Below, piece after piece: positions 8,561 to 17,786 of a stretch of DNA of 64,000 nucleotides; the first letter of the stretch is position 1; every line of letters begins with the position of its first letter. The translations under genes were made by a program, and so were the position numbers. Under the pieces are notes generated by a model. That model searched no databases. It had not been told where the DNA came from and saw only the letters and a program-made list of their open reading frames with translations. The stretch lies in the NCBI GenBank assembly GCA_910577835.1, contig CAJTOU010000001.1:108328-172327 (forward strand). Direction: 5' to 3'. The DNA is from an uncultured Lachnospiraceae bacterium. Its GTDB lineage: Bacteria; Bacillota_A; Clostridia; Lachnospirales; Lachnospiraceae.

Positions 8561-10708
8561 ATGAACAAAAAAAATTTTATCCATTCAAAATGGTCTGTTC
8601 TTGTTCTGTGTACAGTCTCATTTGCAGTTCTGTTTTCGGCCGGCATGTATTTTTTGACTGACAGAAAATCACAGACAGAAAAGAATCCTTTCACAGACAC
8701 ATCGCCAGACAATGTATTTTTAATATTTGACAATCATTATGCATGTGTAAATACTCCTCTTACTGTAAGCTTTGTTGGAGCTTCCGGTAATGATATTACT
8801 TATCAGTGGAGTATTGATGGAAAGGAAATTTCAAATTCTACGGATACTTATATACCGACGTCTGATGATTTGGAAAAGCTTATCACGGTTTCTGCATCCG
8901 ACAAGACAAATACGGTTTCCGCTTCAATTTATTGCAGCAAACTTCCAGTCATATATATCAATACAAAAAATTATATCGCAGATGTATACGTAGACGCTTC
9001 TATGAATATACAGGGAAACAGTGAATATACAGATAGTACAGATTTGTATTCTGGTAATATTTCCATAAAGCTTCGCGGAAATTCTACCAGAAAGCGTGAA
9101 AAAGCTCCCTATAAAATAAAGCTTGATAAAAAAAGTGACCTCTTTCATATGGGTGAAAACAAACACTGGGTACTGCTGGCAAATGATATTGACCATACCT
9201 TTATCCGCAATAAGCTGATGTATGACTTTTCCGGTTCTCTCGGTGCTGATTTTGCGGCAGAATCCTTAAATGTTGCTCTTATATTGAATAATGAATATCG
9301 CGGTGTATATCAGCTTTGTGAGCATGTTCGTGTTGGAAAAGAGCGTGTTGATATCTTTGACTGGGAGGAGCTTGCCGAGGATGCAGCAAATGCAGTTGCA
9401 AAAGAAAAAGCGGAAAAGGAAAAATGGAGCAAAGAAGAGGAAAAAAAATGGAGAGATATCTTTGAGGAGGAATTGTGTTTTGACTTTTCATGGTTAAGTT
9501 CGCCGTATACTTTTACATATGATAAAATTACTTATAATATATCAGATTATGTAAATATTCCAGATACAACTGGCGGATTTTTACTGGAAATGGATTTTTA
9601 TAATCTCCAAAATTCAAATGGACTGACTACAAACTATCAACAACCGTTTTATTTTAATACACCGGAATATGGCTATACAAATAAAGCCTTAAAGGATTAC
9701 GCCCGCAGATATCTTCAAAGTTTTGAATATGCTTTGCACAGTCCGGATTTTACTTATCATAATTCTGATATACATTATCGGGGATTTGGCAATCATTATG
9801 ACCCAGACAAGGGCTGGATTGGAGATGAATATGAAGCTGATTACTCCGATAAGGAAAATGACGGAAAACATTATTCACAGCTATTTGATATGGATTCACT
9901 GATTATTAATTTTTTTGTATGTGAGTTTTCCATGAACTGGGACTGTATGAAAAACAGCGTATTTGTCACAAAGGACCTTAACAGTCTTGCGAAACTAAGC
10001 CCTGCGTGGGATTTTGACTGGGCGTTTGGCAATAACAATATGTTCAATATTTTTACCAATATTCCAACAGAATGGCATACTACAAATGAATATTTTACAA
10101 GTGAACAGTATTATCAGTCGGTACAGTGGAATCGATATTTAGTTAAAGACCCATATTTTCTTATGCTTGCCTACAACAGATATCAGGAAATAAGACCGAC
10201 TATAATTGAAGATATTATAAAAGACGGGGGACTTCTGGATAATTATTATGAAAAATATTACGAAGCAGGACTTGCCAATGATAAAAAATGGCAGATTACT
10301 TATGGGCAGTATCAGGGAAAAAATTACGAAGAGTCCATGGCAGCTTTAAAAGAATTTATTACTACAAGAATCGCATGGATGGATGAACAGTTTGTGTCTT
10401 ATGAAACATTTGTAAATTCGATTGGATATTATAAACCTGACAACAGAATAAATGTTACAGATATCAGTTATAATCAGGACAACACGGTTACTGTCAAGGC
10501 AGAATCTTCTTTTAATAATATTTCAGAAATTTCATTTCAGATAAATGGAACAGAAATTTTAAAAAGTACAGTTTCTTCCGACGGTACTGCAAGTATTACT
10601 TTTGATTCTTCGAAATTAGATAAAACAGGAAAAAACATGGTACAGATTCATGGAATGGATAAAGAAGGAAAATATCTGGAACAATCTACAAATTATAAAA
10701 TATTTTAG
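8561..10708 (+). CDS. CotH kinase family protein, membrane anchored
   Basis: 715 residues. Residues about 10-28 (SVLVLCTVSFAVLFSAGMYF) form a signal anchor, so the rest is outside the cell. An Ig-like stretch (about 50-125) precedes the CotH domain, which shows ISIKLRGNSTR, KAPYKIKLDKK, LLANDIDHTFIRNKL and the late metal-binding element SPAWDFDWAFGNNN. A small C-terminal beta domain (about 630-715) follows. CotH proteins are atypical kinases known from spore coats; many Clostridial members are surface proteins, so a spore role is not assured. A charged EKAEKEKWSKEEEKKW insertion is unusual. Monocistronic, with its own promoter and terminator. Confidence 0.9.
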   Translation: MNKKNFIHSKWSVLVLCTVSFAVLFSAGMYFLTDRKSQTEKNPFTDTSPDNVFLIFDNHYACVNTPLTVSFVGASGNDITYQWSIDGKEISNSTDTYIPTSDDLEKLITVSASDKTNTVSASIYCSKLPVIYINTKNYIADVYVDASMNIQGNSEYTDSTDLYSGNISIKLRGNSTRKREKAPYKIKLDKKSDLFHMGENKHWVLLANDIDHTFIRNKLMYDFSGSLGADFAAESLNVALILNNEYRGVYQLCEHVRVGKERVDIFDWEELAEDAANAVAKEKAEKEKWSKEEEKKWRDIFEEELCFDFSWLSSPYTFTYDKITYNISDYVNIPDTTGGFLLEMDFYNLQNSNGLTTNYQQPFYFNTPEYGYTNKALKDYARRYLQSFEYALHSPDFTYHNSDIHYRGFGNHYDPDKGWIGDEYEADYSDKENDGKHYSQLFDMDSLIINFFVCEFSMNWDCMKNSVFVTKDLNSLAKLSPAWDFDWAFGNNNMFNIFTNIPTEWHTTNEYFTSEQYYQSVQWNRYLVKDPYFLMLAYNRYQEIRPTIIEDIIKDGGLLDNYYEKYYEAGLANDKKWQITYGQYQGKNYEESMAALKEFITTRIAWMDEQFVSYETFVNSIGYYKPDNRINVTDISYNQDNTVTVKAESSFNNISEISFQINGTEILKSTVSSDGTASITFDSSKLDKTGKNMVQIHGMDKEGKYLEQSTNYKIF

Positions 10709-10744
10709 ATAACAGAAACACAGAATGCTTTTCTGCAACAAAAC

Positions 10745-10796
10745 AAAAAACTGATACTTCAAGTATACTAATCTGTTCTTGAAGTGTCAGTTTTTT
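10745..10796. terminator. Bidirectional terminator between cotH and the dehydratase gene
   Basis: CTGATACTTCAAG and CTTGAAGTGTCAG form a 13-bp stem with one G-T pair, flanked by six A on the left and six T on the right. It can end transcripts arriving from both convergent genes. Confidence 0.85.
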
Positions 10797-10841
10797 GATA
10801 ATGCTAATCAAATTATTATTTCGGCATTTTTATAACAAATT

Positions 10842-12086
10842 TTAACTTTCTCTTGCCAGTGCCAGCATTAATTTAATACGATTCTCCTGATTTACTCTTG
10901 TTGCACCGGCATCATAATCAATTGCACATATATTTGCCTCTTTATACTGTTCATTCAGGCTGCGAATCATTCCCTTTCCGGCAATATGATTTGGCAGGCA
11001 TCCAAATGGCTGTACACAGACAATATTTTTATATCCCTTTTCAATCAGCTCTGCCATTTCCGCCGTAAGAAGCCATCCTTCCCCCATACATACACCGCGG
11101 CTGATGGTATGTTCTCCAAGCTTTTTCAATTCCTGAAAGGAAATCGGCTTTTCAAAATTTGGATATTGTTTTAAGACAGACAGCATGGTTTTCTCCAGCA
11201 TTTCCACATATTTTACTGCGATTCTGCTGAACATTACTCCTTTTTTATCCCCATATAACCGGTAATTTTCCATACCGATATTCAGACTGTACAATGCAAA
11301 ACCCAAAATTCCGGGAACCATAATTTCTGCTCCCTGCTCTACCAGATAATCCTGAAGATGGTTATTTCCAAAATCTGCATATTTTACATACAGCTCACCT
11401 ACAATGCCCACCTTCGGTTTATTCTTTTTTGTAATTGGAATATAGTTGAAATCATCTGCAATCGCGCGAAAATTACGCGCAATAGAACTTCTTGTAATTC
11501 CCTTGTTATGTGAAATCTGATTGTTTAAACGTTTTGTCCACTTTTTTGTCAGCTTTTTACATGCGCCTTTTTCTTTTTCATATGGACGTACCTGATTGCG
11601 CAAAAGCATGATAAAATCTCCATACAGCCATGCTATCAGTCCCTTTAAAAACATGGGCGCCGTTACCCGAAATCCGGTATTTTTTTCAATTCCGCCAAAA
11701 TTAACCGATACAACCGGAACATAAGCAAATCCTGCTGTTTTTAATGCTTTGCGAAGCAGATGTACATAATTTGAAGCACGACATCCACCTCCTGTCTGAT
11801 AAAGCATAAGAGCAGTTTTCTTAGGGTCATAATCTCCGGATTCCAATGCATAAATAAGCTGCCCAATTACAATAATTGCAGGATAACAGGCATCATTATG
11901 AACATATTTTAATCCGGTATCAATTATTTTCTGACCTGAATAGTTAAGAAAATCTATATGATACCCCTCTTTTCGAAAAACCTCTCCCATCAGACTGAAA
12001 TGCATAGGAAGTGCATTTGGAATTAATATGGTATGTGTCTGTTTCATTTCCGCTGTAAATTCCGGATAAATTTCATTTGTTGCCAT
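10842..12086 (-). CDS. 2-hydroxyacyl-CoA dehydratase-like protein, C-terminal portion as separate gene
   Basis: 414 residues. Motifs include HTILIPNALPMHFSL, NDACYPAIIVIGQL, MLYQTGGGCRASNY and FGCLPNHIAGKGM, typical of the C-terminal third of the large fused activase/DUF2229/dehydratase proteins of Clostridia. Conserved cysteines (DACYP, GGGCR, GVCMGEGW, FGCLP) probably bind an iron-sulfur cluster. In many relatives this continues from the activase as one chain of about 1400 residues; here the upstream frame stops 20 bp earlier and this frame has its own AAAGAGGT. The physiological substrate is unknown. The pair probably forms one complex. Confidence 0.85.
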   Translation of the reverse strand: MATNEIYPEFTAEMKQTHTILIPNALPMHFSLMGEVFRKEGYHIDFLNYSGQKIIDTGLKYVHNDACYPAIIVIGQLIYALESGDYDPKKTALMLYQTGGGCRASNYVHLLRKALKTAGFAYVPVVSVNFGGIEKNTGFRVTAPMFLKGLIAWLYGDFIMLLRNQVRPYEKEKGACKKLTKKWTKRLNNQISHNKGITRSSIARNFRAIADDFNYIPITKKNKPKVGIVGELYVKYADFGNNHLQDYLVEQGAEIMVPGILGFALYSLNIGMENYRLYGDKKGVMFSRIAVKYVEMLEKTMLSVLKQYPNFEKPISFQELKKLGEHTISRGVCMGEGWLLTAEMAELIEKGYKNIVCVQPFGCLPNHIAGKGMIRSLNEQYKEANICAIDYDAGATRVNQENRIKLMLALARES

Positions 12087-12105
12087 TACGCCTACCTCTT
12101 TTATG

Positions 12106-15069
12106 CTAATTTTCTATTCCAACAGCAGCAAAAAGGCTTCGAATACGTATTTTCGCTGCTCCCATATTTGTAACTTCATCAATTTTAAGCTGTGTATAAA
12201 TTTTTCCAGCTTCCTCCAAAATAGCTCTGGTTTCATCGCTGGTAATGGCATCTACTCCACAGCCAAAAGAAATAAACTGAATCAGATGTATATTTTTATC
12301 TTTTTCCGCTTCTGCCACATATCTTGCCGCAGAATATAATCTGGCATGATAAGTCCACTGATTCAGTACGGTTGTACGGAATTTTTCTATATTATTACTT
12401 AAACCGTCTTCTGATACAACAACTGCGCCAAGTTCACAGATAAAATTATCAAGACCATGATTAATCTCAGGGTCTATATGATATGGACGACCGGCAATCA
12501 CAATTACCGGACGATGTTCCTTTTCGGCAGCCGCAAGAAAACGCTTTGTCTGTACACGTATTTTTCTCATATAGTTTTCATATTCCTGATAAGCCAAATC
12601 CGCCGCTTTTTTGACTTGTTTTACAGTAAATTTACATGACATATGACGATTTAATATCTTGGTAAATTTTTTTGGAAATTCCCTGCGATTATGAATACCG
12701 ACAAAATCATAAATAAATTCAGTTTGCTTTACGGCCTTTACATTTGCCTTAATTACCTCCGGATAATATGCTACTACGGGACAATTATAGTGATTATCTC
12801 CTTTTTCCTCATCAAAATTATAGCTCATACATGGATAAAAAATAGCATCCGGTTTTTCCTTCAGCAGTGCTTCTATATGTCCATGTACAAGTTTTGCCGG
12901 AAAACAAATTGTATCAGAAGGAATTGTATGCTGTCCGGATATAAAAAGTTTTCTTGAACTGGAAGGAGATACAATTACATTAAATCCCAGCTGATGAAAA
13001 ATGGTATACCAGAATGGCAGCAGCTCATACATATTCAGTGCCATCGGAATTCCAACGGTCAATTTTTCTTTTTTACACTCATTTTTACAATAATGCCCAA
13101 GAAGTTTTCTTTTATATTCATATAAATTATATTTTGGATACTTTGATTTTATTTTTAACGGTTTTTCACAACGATTGCCTGCAATAAAAGTCCGGTTACC
13201 ACCAAAGGAATTAACTGTAAGCTGACAGTGATTATCACAGCTTTGACATTTTACAATTTTTACCTCATGCTTAAAATTTTCCAGCTGTTCTCTGCTTATA
13301 AAAGAGCCTTTTTTCTCTGTGCAATCAATATCAACAGGTTTTTGATTTGTTGTATCATTTGCATGTTTTATCGCATATAACGCAGCTCCATATGCTCCCA
13401 TAAGTCCTGAAATAGAAGGACGTACTACTTCTTTTTGTATCTCCTGTTCAAATGCCCGAAGCACCGCATTGTTTAAAAATGTGCCTCCCTGTACCACAAT
13501 ATGTTCACCAAGGTCCTTTGCAGAACCGCACCGAATTACTTTATATAATGCATTTTTTACAACACTCATAGAAAGACCGGCAGAAATATTTTCGACAGAT
13601 GCACCGTCCTTTTGAGCTTGCTTTACAGAGCTGTTCATAAAAACAGTACACCTTGACCCAAGCTCAACAGGTTTTGGAGCATATAATCCAAGCTCTGCAA
13701 ATTCTCTGATATCATAATGAAGTGCCTCTGCAAAAGTTTGCAGGAAGGAACCACAGCCGGAAGAACAGGCTTCATTTAAAAAAATATTATCAATCGCATG
13801 ATTATATATTTTAAAGCATTTAATATCCTGCCCGCCAATATCAATAATAAAATCTACATCCGGCATAAATTTTGCAGCGGCTGTATAATGGGCGATTGTC
13901 TCTACTATGCCCGTATCCACACCAAAGGCATGCCTGATAATATCCTCACCATATCCTGTAACCGCAGTACCTGCAAATACAATATCCGGCCATTTCTGAT
14001 AAACTTCCATCAGATAATCACGGATAATGGGAACCGGATTTCCATGATTCATACGATACATCTGACTTAAAATATCGCCGTTTTTATTGCATATCACGGC
14101 TTTTACAGTAGTAGAGCCTGCATCAATTCCAAGATACATGGGATTGTCCACCTTGGACAAATATTTTATATGAGAAGAATTTTCCTCATGTCGTCTGCAA
14201 AAATTCTGATATTCTTCTTTAGAAGAAAAAAGCGGCTTGCAGCTTAAATATGCCTCTTTACTGGAATAATTCTGTATACGGTCTGCCAAATTAGAAAGTT
14301 TCTGCTCTGTTCCACTGCCCGAAGCAGCGGCTCCGATTGCCACATAGTAAAGGGAATATTCCGGACAAATCCCCTCAAGCTCCAGCGTTTCATTAAAGCT
14401 TTTTTGAAGCTCCGAAAAAAAAGTCAGTGGTCCGCCAAGATACAGAATATTTCCTGAAATTTCTCTGCCCTGTGCCAATCCTCCAATTGTCTGATTAACC
14501 ACAGCCTTTAAGATACTGGCAGCAATATTTGGAATTTCTGCGCCCTGATTTAAAAGCGGCTGTATATCTGATTTTGCAAATACGCCGCATCGAGATGCGA
14601 TAGTATATAATTTATCATGTTTTTTGGCCAGTAAATTTAATTCATCAGGAGTAATATGAAGCAGAGTGGCCATCTGGTCGATAAATGCTCCTGTTCCACC
14701 CGCACAGCTTCCATTCATCCGCGCTTCAAAACCATTTGTCAAAAACAAAATTTTGGCATCTTCACCACCTAGTTCAATAACCACATCTGTTTCCGGCATT
14801 AACTGATTTACCGCTTTTCTTGTAGAATAAACTTCCTGTACAAAAGGAATCTCCAAATTTTCCGCAAGTCCCATTCCAGCAGAACCAGAAATCGTAACAA
14901 GCATGTTTTCCGCTTTTGTTCTGGAAGAAATTTCCCGAAGCTGTTGTCCAAGTACTGTTGAAATTTGTGAAAAATGACGTTGATAAGAGGAATAAATTAC
15001 CTTATTATCCTCTGATAATACAATGCATTTAATTGTAGTGGAGCCAATATCGAGTCCTAATTTTTTCAT
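12106..15069 (-). CDS. Tandem BcrAD/BadF-type activase with DUF2229
   Basis: 987 residues. Two ASKHA ATPase modules are in series: GLDIGSTTIKCIV at residue 4 with CAGGTGAFIDQMA, and LGIDAGSTTVKAVI near 313 with EACSSGCGSFLQTF, whose cysteines resemble the bridging [4Fe-4S] ligands of 2-hydroxyacyl-CoA dehydratase activators. From about 630 a cysteine cluster (CQSCDNHCQL) and a DUF2229 domain (VGIPMALNMYELLPFW) follow. Known activators pass one electron, driven by ATP, to a dehydratase. It overlaps queH upstream by 4 bp and is followed by the dehydratase-like gene. Large size is normal for this group. Confidence 0.88.
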   Translation of the reverse strand: MKKLGLDIGSTTIKCIVLSEDNKVIYSSYQRHFSQISTVLGQQLREISSRTKAENMLVTISGSAGMGLAENLEIPFVQEVYSTRKAVNQLMPETDVVIELGGEDAKILFLTNGFEARMNGSCAGGTGAFIDQMATLLHITPDELNLLAKKHDKLYTIASRCGVFAKSDIQPLLNQGAEIPNIAASILKAVVNQTIGGLAQGREISGNILYLGGPLTFFSELQKSFNETLELEGICPEYSLYYVAIGAAASGSGTEQKLSNLADRIQNYSSKEAYLSCKPLFSSKEEYQNFCRRHEENSSHIKYLSKVDNPMYLGIDAGSTTVKAVICNKNGDILSQMYRMNHGNPVPIIRDYLMEVYQKWPDIVFAGTAVTGYGEDIIRHAFGVDTGIVETIAHYTAAAKFMPDVDFIIDIGGQDIKCFKIYNHAIDNIFLNEACSSGCGSFLQTFAEALHYDIREFAELGLYAPKPVELGSRCTVFMNSSVKQAQKDGASVENISAGLSMSVVKNALYKVIRCGSAKDLGEHIVVQGGTFLNNAVLRAFEQEIQKEVVRPSISGLMGAYGAALYAIKHANDTTNQKPVDIDCTEKKGSFISREQLENFKHEVKIVKCQSCDNHCQLTVNSFGGNRTFIAGNRCEKPLKIKSKYPKYNLYEYKRKLLGHYCKNECKKEKLTVGIPMALNMYELLPFWYTIFHQLGFNVIVSPSSSRKLFISGQHTIPSDTICFPAKLVHGHIEALLKEKPDAIFYPCMSYNFDEEKGDNHYNCPVVAYYPEVIKANVKAVKQTEFIYDFVGIHNRREFPKKFTKILNRHMSCKFTVKQVKKAADLAYQEYENYMRKIRVQTKRFLAAAEKEHRPVIVIAGRPYHIDPEINHGLDNFICELGAVVVSEDGLSNNIEKFRTTVLNQWTYHARLYSAARYVAEAEKDKNIHLIQFISFGCGVDAITSDETRAILEEAGKIYTQLKIDEVTNMGAAKIRIRSLFAAVGIEN

Positions 15070-15707
15070 TCTTGTTCACACTTTCTAAAATCCTGATTTT
15101 TTTCCAAACGTTTTGCTGAATAAACACATCCACAGTAATTTTGACGGTACAGCTCATATTTTTTTGATAATTCTACGGAGCGCTGATAGCCATTCTTTTT
15201 CTTAAAATCCGAAACAAGATAGGAAATCCCATATTCCTTTTCCAGTTCTAAACCAATTTCATTCAATTTTTCCGCATTTTTTAAAGGACTGATGGACAGT
15301 GTTGTGGTAAAATAGTCAAATCCCATTTTTTTTGCTGTTTTTGCAGCGTATTCCAGCCTTAGTTTATAGCATTTTATACATCTTTCGCCACCCTCCTCTT
15401 CCTCTTCAAGTCCTTTTACAATAGAATAAAAATCATTTGGAGTATATTCCGTAGAAATTAATTGAACAGGATTTAAAAAAGACATGGAACGTTCCTGCTC
15501 CAAAATCCTGTATTCATATTCTGTTTTTGGGAAAATATTGGGATTATAATACAATATTGTAATATGAAAATAATTTGACAGATATTCCAGAACATAGCTG
15601 CTGCATGGGGCACAGCAGCTATGAATGAGTAAATTTGGAATAAGCTTTTTTTGTATATTCCAGTTAATGATTTTTTCCAGTTCTTTTTGATAATTTTTTT
15701 TGTTCAT
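15066..15707 (-). CDS. queH: Epoxyqueuosine reductase QueH (DUF208)
   Basis: 213 residues. IHSCCAPCSSYVLEYL holds Cys31, Cys32 and Cys35; ERCIKCYKLRLEYAA and NYCGCVYS supply the other cysteines expected to bind an iron-sulfur cluster and adjacent metal. QueH reduces epoxyqueuosine to queuosine in tRNA, the last step of queuosine synthesis, in bacteria lacking QueG. No other queuosine gene is in the window. The stop codon region overlaps the activase start by 4 bp, suggesting coupled translation, although the two functions are unrelated. Confidence 0.93.
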   Translation of the reverse strand: MNKKNYQKELEKIINWNIQKKLIPNLLIHSCCAPCSSYVLEYLSNYFHITILYYNPNIFPKTEYEYRILEQERSMSFLNPVQLISTEYTPNDFYSIVKGLEEEEEGGERCIKCYKLRLEYAAKTAKKMGFDYFTTTLSISPLKNAEKLNEIGLELEKEYGISYLVSDFKKKNGYQRSVELSKKYELYRQNYCGCVYSAKRLEKNQDFRKCEQE

Positions 15708-15794
15708 AAATCAGTTTCCTTAAAAAATTTTCTTGAAAAATTTCCCTGAAAAGTTTGTTTGAAAGAGTTTCCTTTGGATATTTCAGATATAAAA

Positions 15795-16247
15795 TTAAAA
15801 ATATTTCTTACTTCCCCATAAATTACTTTTTCTTAAATCCAAATATTCCGAATAGGCCTGTTCTACAATCTGCTTTTCATTTGAAAACCTCAAAAGATGA
15901 TAAGCTTCAATAAACTTATAATAGCCTGAATCCAAAAAATACTCTTCACGCTGTGGTTTGCTGTAATAGCTGTCTGCCATCATCAGATACCAGTGAACCT
16001 CTTTTTCAACAATATCCTCTGGAGTTGTAAAGGTGTACTGGCTTTTTCCAATATACTTGATGACTGATGCAATTACACCGCTTTCCTCCCGGACTTCCCG
16101 AAGAGCTGTTTCTTTATATTCTTCACCAAGCTCTACGGTCCCCTTTGGCAAAACCCATCCCTCATATTTATTTTTAATATTTTTATAAAGGACCAGTATT
16201 TTACCTCGAAAAATCACCACACCGCCGCAGCTTATCGCCTTTATCAT
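15795..16247 (-). CDS. Nudix hydrolase
   Basis: 150 residues. The Nudix box runs from Gly36 to Val58, with REVREESG carrying the metal-binding glutamates. The protein begins ISCGGVVIFRGKILVLYK and has WVLPKGTVE before the box, like the Ap4A/NTP-pyrophosphatase branch. It hydrolyses a nucleoside diphosphate linked to another group; substrate unknown. The AGGAGG start is good. It follows the penicillin-binding protein by 63 bp on the same strand and may be the last gene of that operon. Confidence 0.9.
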   Translation of the reverse strand: MIKAISCGGVVIFRGKILVLYKNIKNKYEGWVLPKGTVELGEEYKETALREVREESGVIASVIKYIGKSQYTFTTPEDIVEKEVHWYLMMADSYYSKPQREEYFLDSGYYKFIEAYHLLRFSNEKQIVEQAYSEYLDLRKSNLWGSKKYF

Positions 16248-16310
16248 AGCGCATACCTCCTGTCGTGGCGTGTATTTACCATTGACACTAGTATACCCTA
16301 TTTATTTGAA

Positions 16311-17786
16311 CTAATCAAGAACTTTCAGAATTTGATTTGCGATTGTGACAGATGGCGCCGACGAAGTACCGGCAGGCACGTTTTCTGCCACTACAACAAT
16401 GGTATAGCTTTTTTCATTTTCTTCATCCTCTGCAAATCCGATAAACCATGAATTAATATTTCTGTCACTGTCAATTTCAGCAGAGCCTGTTTTTCCATAA
16501 ACGGTAAGATGTTCAAAGCTGTTTAATTTCTTTGCAGTGCCATATTCCACAACAGAACGCATGTATTTCTTCAGATTATCCGCCATTTCTTCCTCAAAAA
16601 AGGTCTTGCTGCTTTTTGGAGAAAATGTTTTTATCGTATTGCCGGAAGTTCCCTCTATACTTTCAACAAAATATGGTTCCATCGCTGTTCCCTTATTTGC
16701 AACTGCACTTACCAGCATTGCCATATGAAGTGGAGAAATCAGAGTTTCTCCCTGTCCGAAAAATGTCAGTGCCTTTACAAATTCCGAATCCTCCTCTTTC
16801 AGAGGAAAAGAACTTTGGTTATAAGCAATTTTTACCGGCAGACTTTTATTGAAAAGCAAATCTTCACAAGTTTCCTGAAAACCTTTTATCGAGAGCTGTT
16901 TTCCAATATTTATAAAAGAGCAGTTGCAGGACAGAGCAAAGGAATCCATCAGATTTACAGTTCCATGTGCCACACCGTCATTGCAGTGAATTACTTCACC
17001 ATTTACAGAAATACTGCCGGTACAGACATAGGAATATTCTTCTTCTGACTTCCCCTCTTTCAGATACTCGTATAAAGTGATAAGTTTAAAAATTGAACCG
17101 GGTGTGTACATTCCCTGTGATGCTCTGTTTAAAAGAACAGAAGAATTTCCCTCATTCAGTTTTTCCCAGTTTTCCTTTATTGTATTTGGGTTGTAGCCTG
17201 GATTTGACACCATGGCAAGAACAGCTCCGGTATAGCTGTCCATAACGATGACTGCTCCGTTATAACTTTTGCCGCTATGGCCTTTCAATGCCTGATAAGA
17301 GGCTGTCTGAAGTTCATGATTTAAGGTGGTTATCAGGCTGTCTCCATTATCCTTTTTATTTTTAAAGTCATTTATAATCTTTGTAAATATATTGCTTCCA
17401 GAAGACAGCAGTTCAAAATTATATGCAGCTTCCAGTCCGTAAAGTCCCTGTCCTATACTTCCCACGATATGACAATATTGCTCGGAAAACGGATAGCTTC
17501 TATATTCTTCACCACTTTCATCATAAGCAGTTGTGGCAAGCAGTTCGCCGTCAGAAGAATAGATATCTCCCCGTATCACAGATTCTGATAAAAGATTTTG
17601 AAGCTTATTGTAGGAATTATTTATCATATTCCTGCTTGAAAATCCTGCCAGATAGAAAAAATAAACGGCAAGAACCAGAAACAGTCCCGTAAATATATAA
17701 GTTACCAGCAGAATATCTTTATTTAATTTTTTTGGATTCGTTTTTTCCGGCTGAAATACCGGTTTCTGTCTTACTTTCTTTATCAT
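16311..17786 (-). CDS. Class B penicillin-binding protein (peptidoglycan transpeptidase)
   Basis: 491 residues. One membrane segment at about 24-47, then an extracytoplasmic part with the three penicilloyl-transferase motifs: SIFK with catalytic Ser231, SCN at 286-288, and KTG at 432-434. It lacks a large N-terminal dimerisation region and has the short PbpA-like form that pairs with FtsW/RodA polymerases. Its first 68 bases lie inside the 3' end of the ftsW/rodA gene in another frame; there is no other Met before the membrane segment, so the overlap seems real. The gene pair probably makes a glycosyltransferase-transpeptidase complex. Confidence 0.93.
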   Translation of the reverse strand: MIKKVRQKPVFQPEKTNPKKLNKDILLVTYIFTGLFLVLAVYFFYLAGFSSRNMINNSYNKLQNLLSESVIRGDIYSSDGELLATTAYDESGEEYRSYPFSEQYCHIVGSIGQGLYGLEAAYNFELLSSGSNIFTKIINDFKNKKDNGDSLITTLNHELQTASYQALKGHSGKSYNGAVIVMDSYTGAVLAMVSNPGYNPNTIKENWEKLNEGNSSVLLNRASQGMYTPGSIFKLITLYEYLKEGKSEEEYSYVCTGSISVNGEVIHCNDGVAHGTVNLMDSFALSCNCSFINIGKQLSIKGFQETCEDLLFNKSLPVKIAYNQSSFPLKEEDSEFVKALTFFGQGETLISPLHMAMLVSAVANKGTAMEPYFVESIEGTSGNTIKTFSPKSSKTFFEEEMADNLKKYMRSVVEYGTAKKLNSFEHLTVYGKTGSAEIDSDRNINSWFIGFAEDEENEKSYTIVVVAENVPAGTSSAPSVTIANQILKVLD

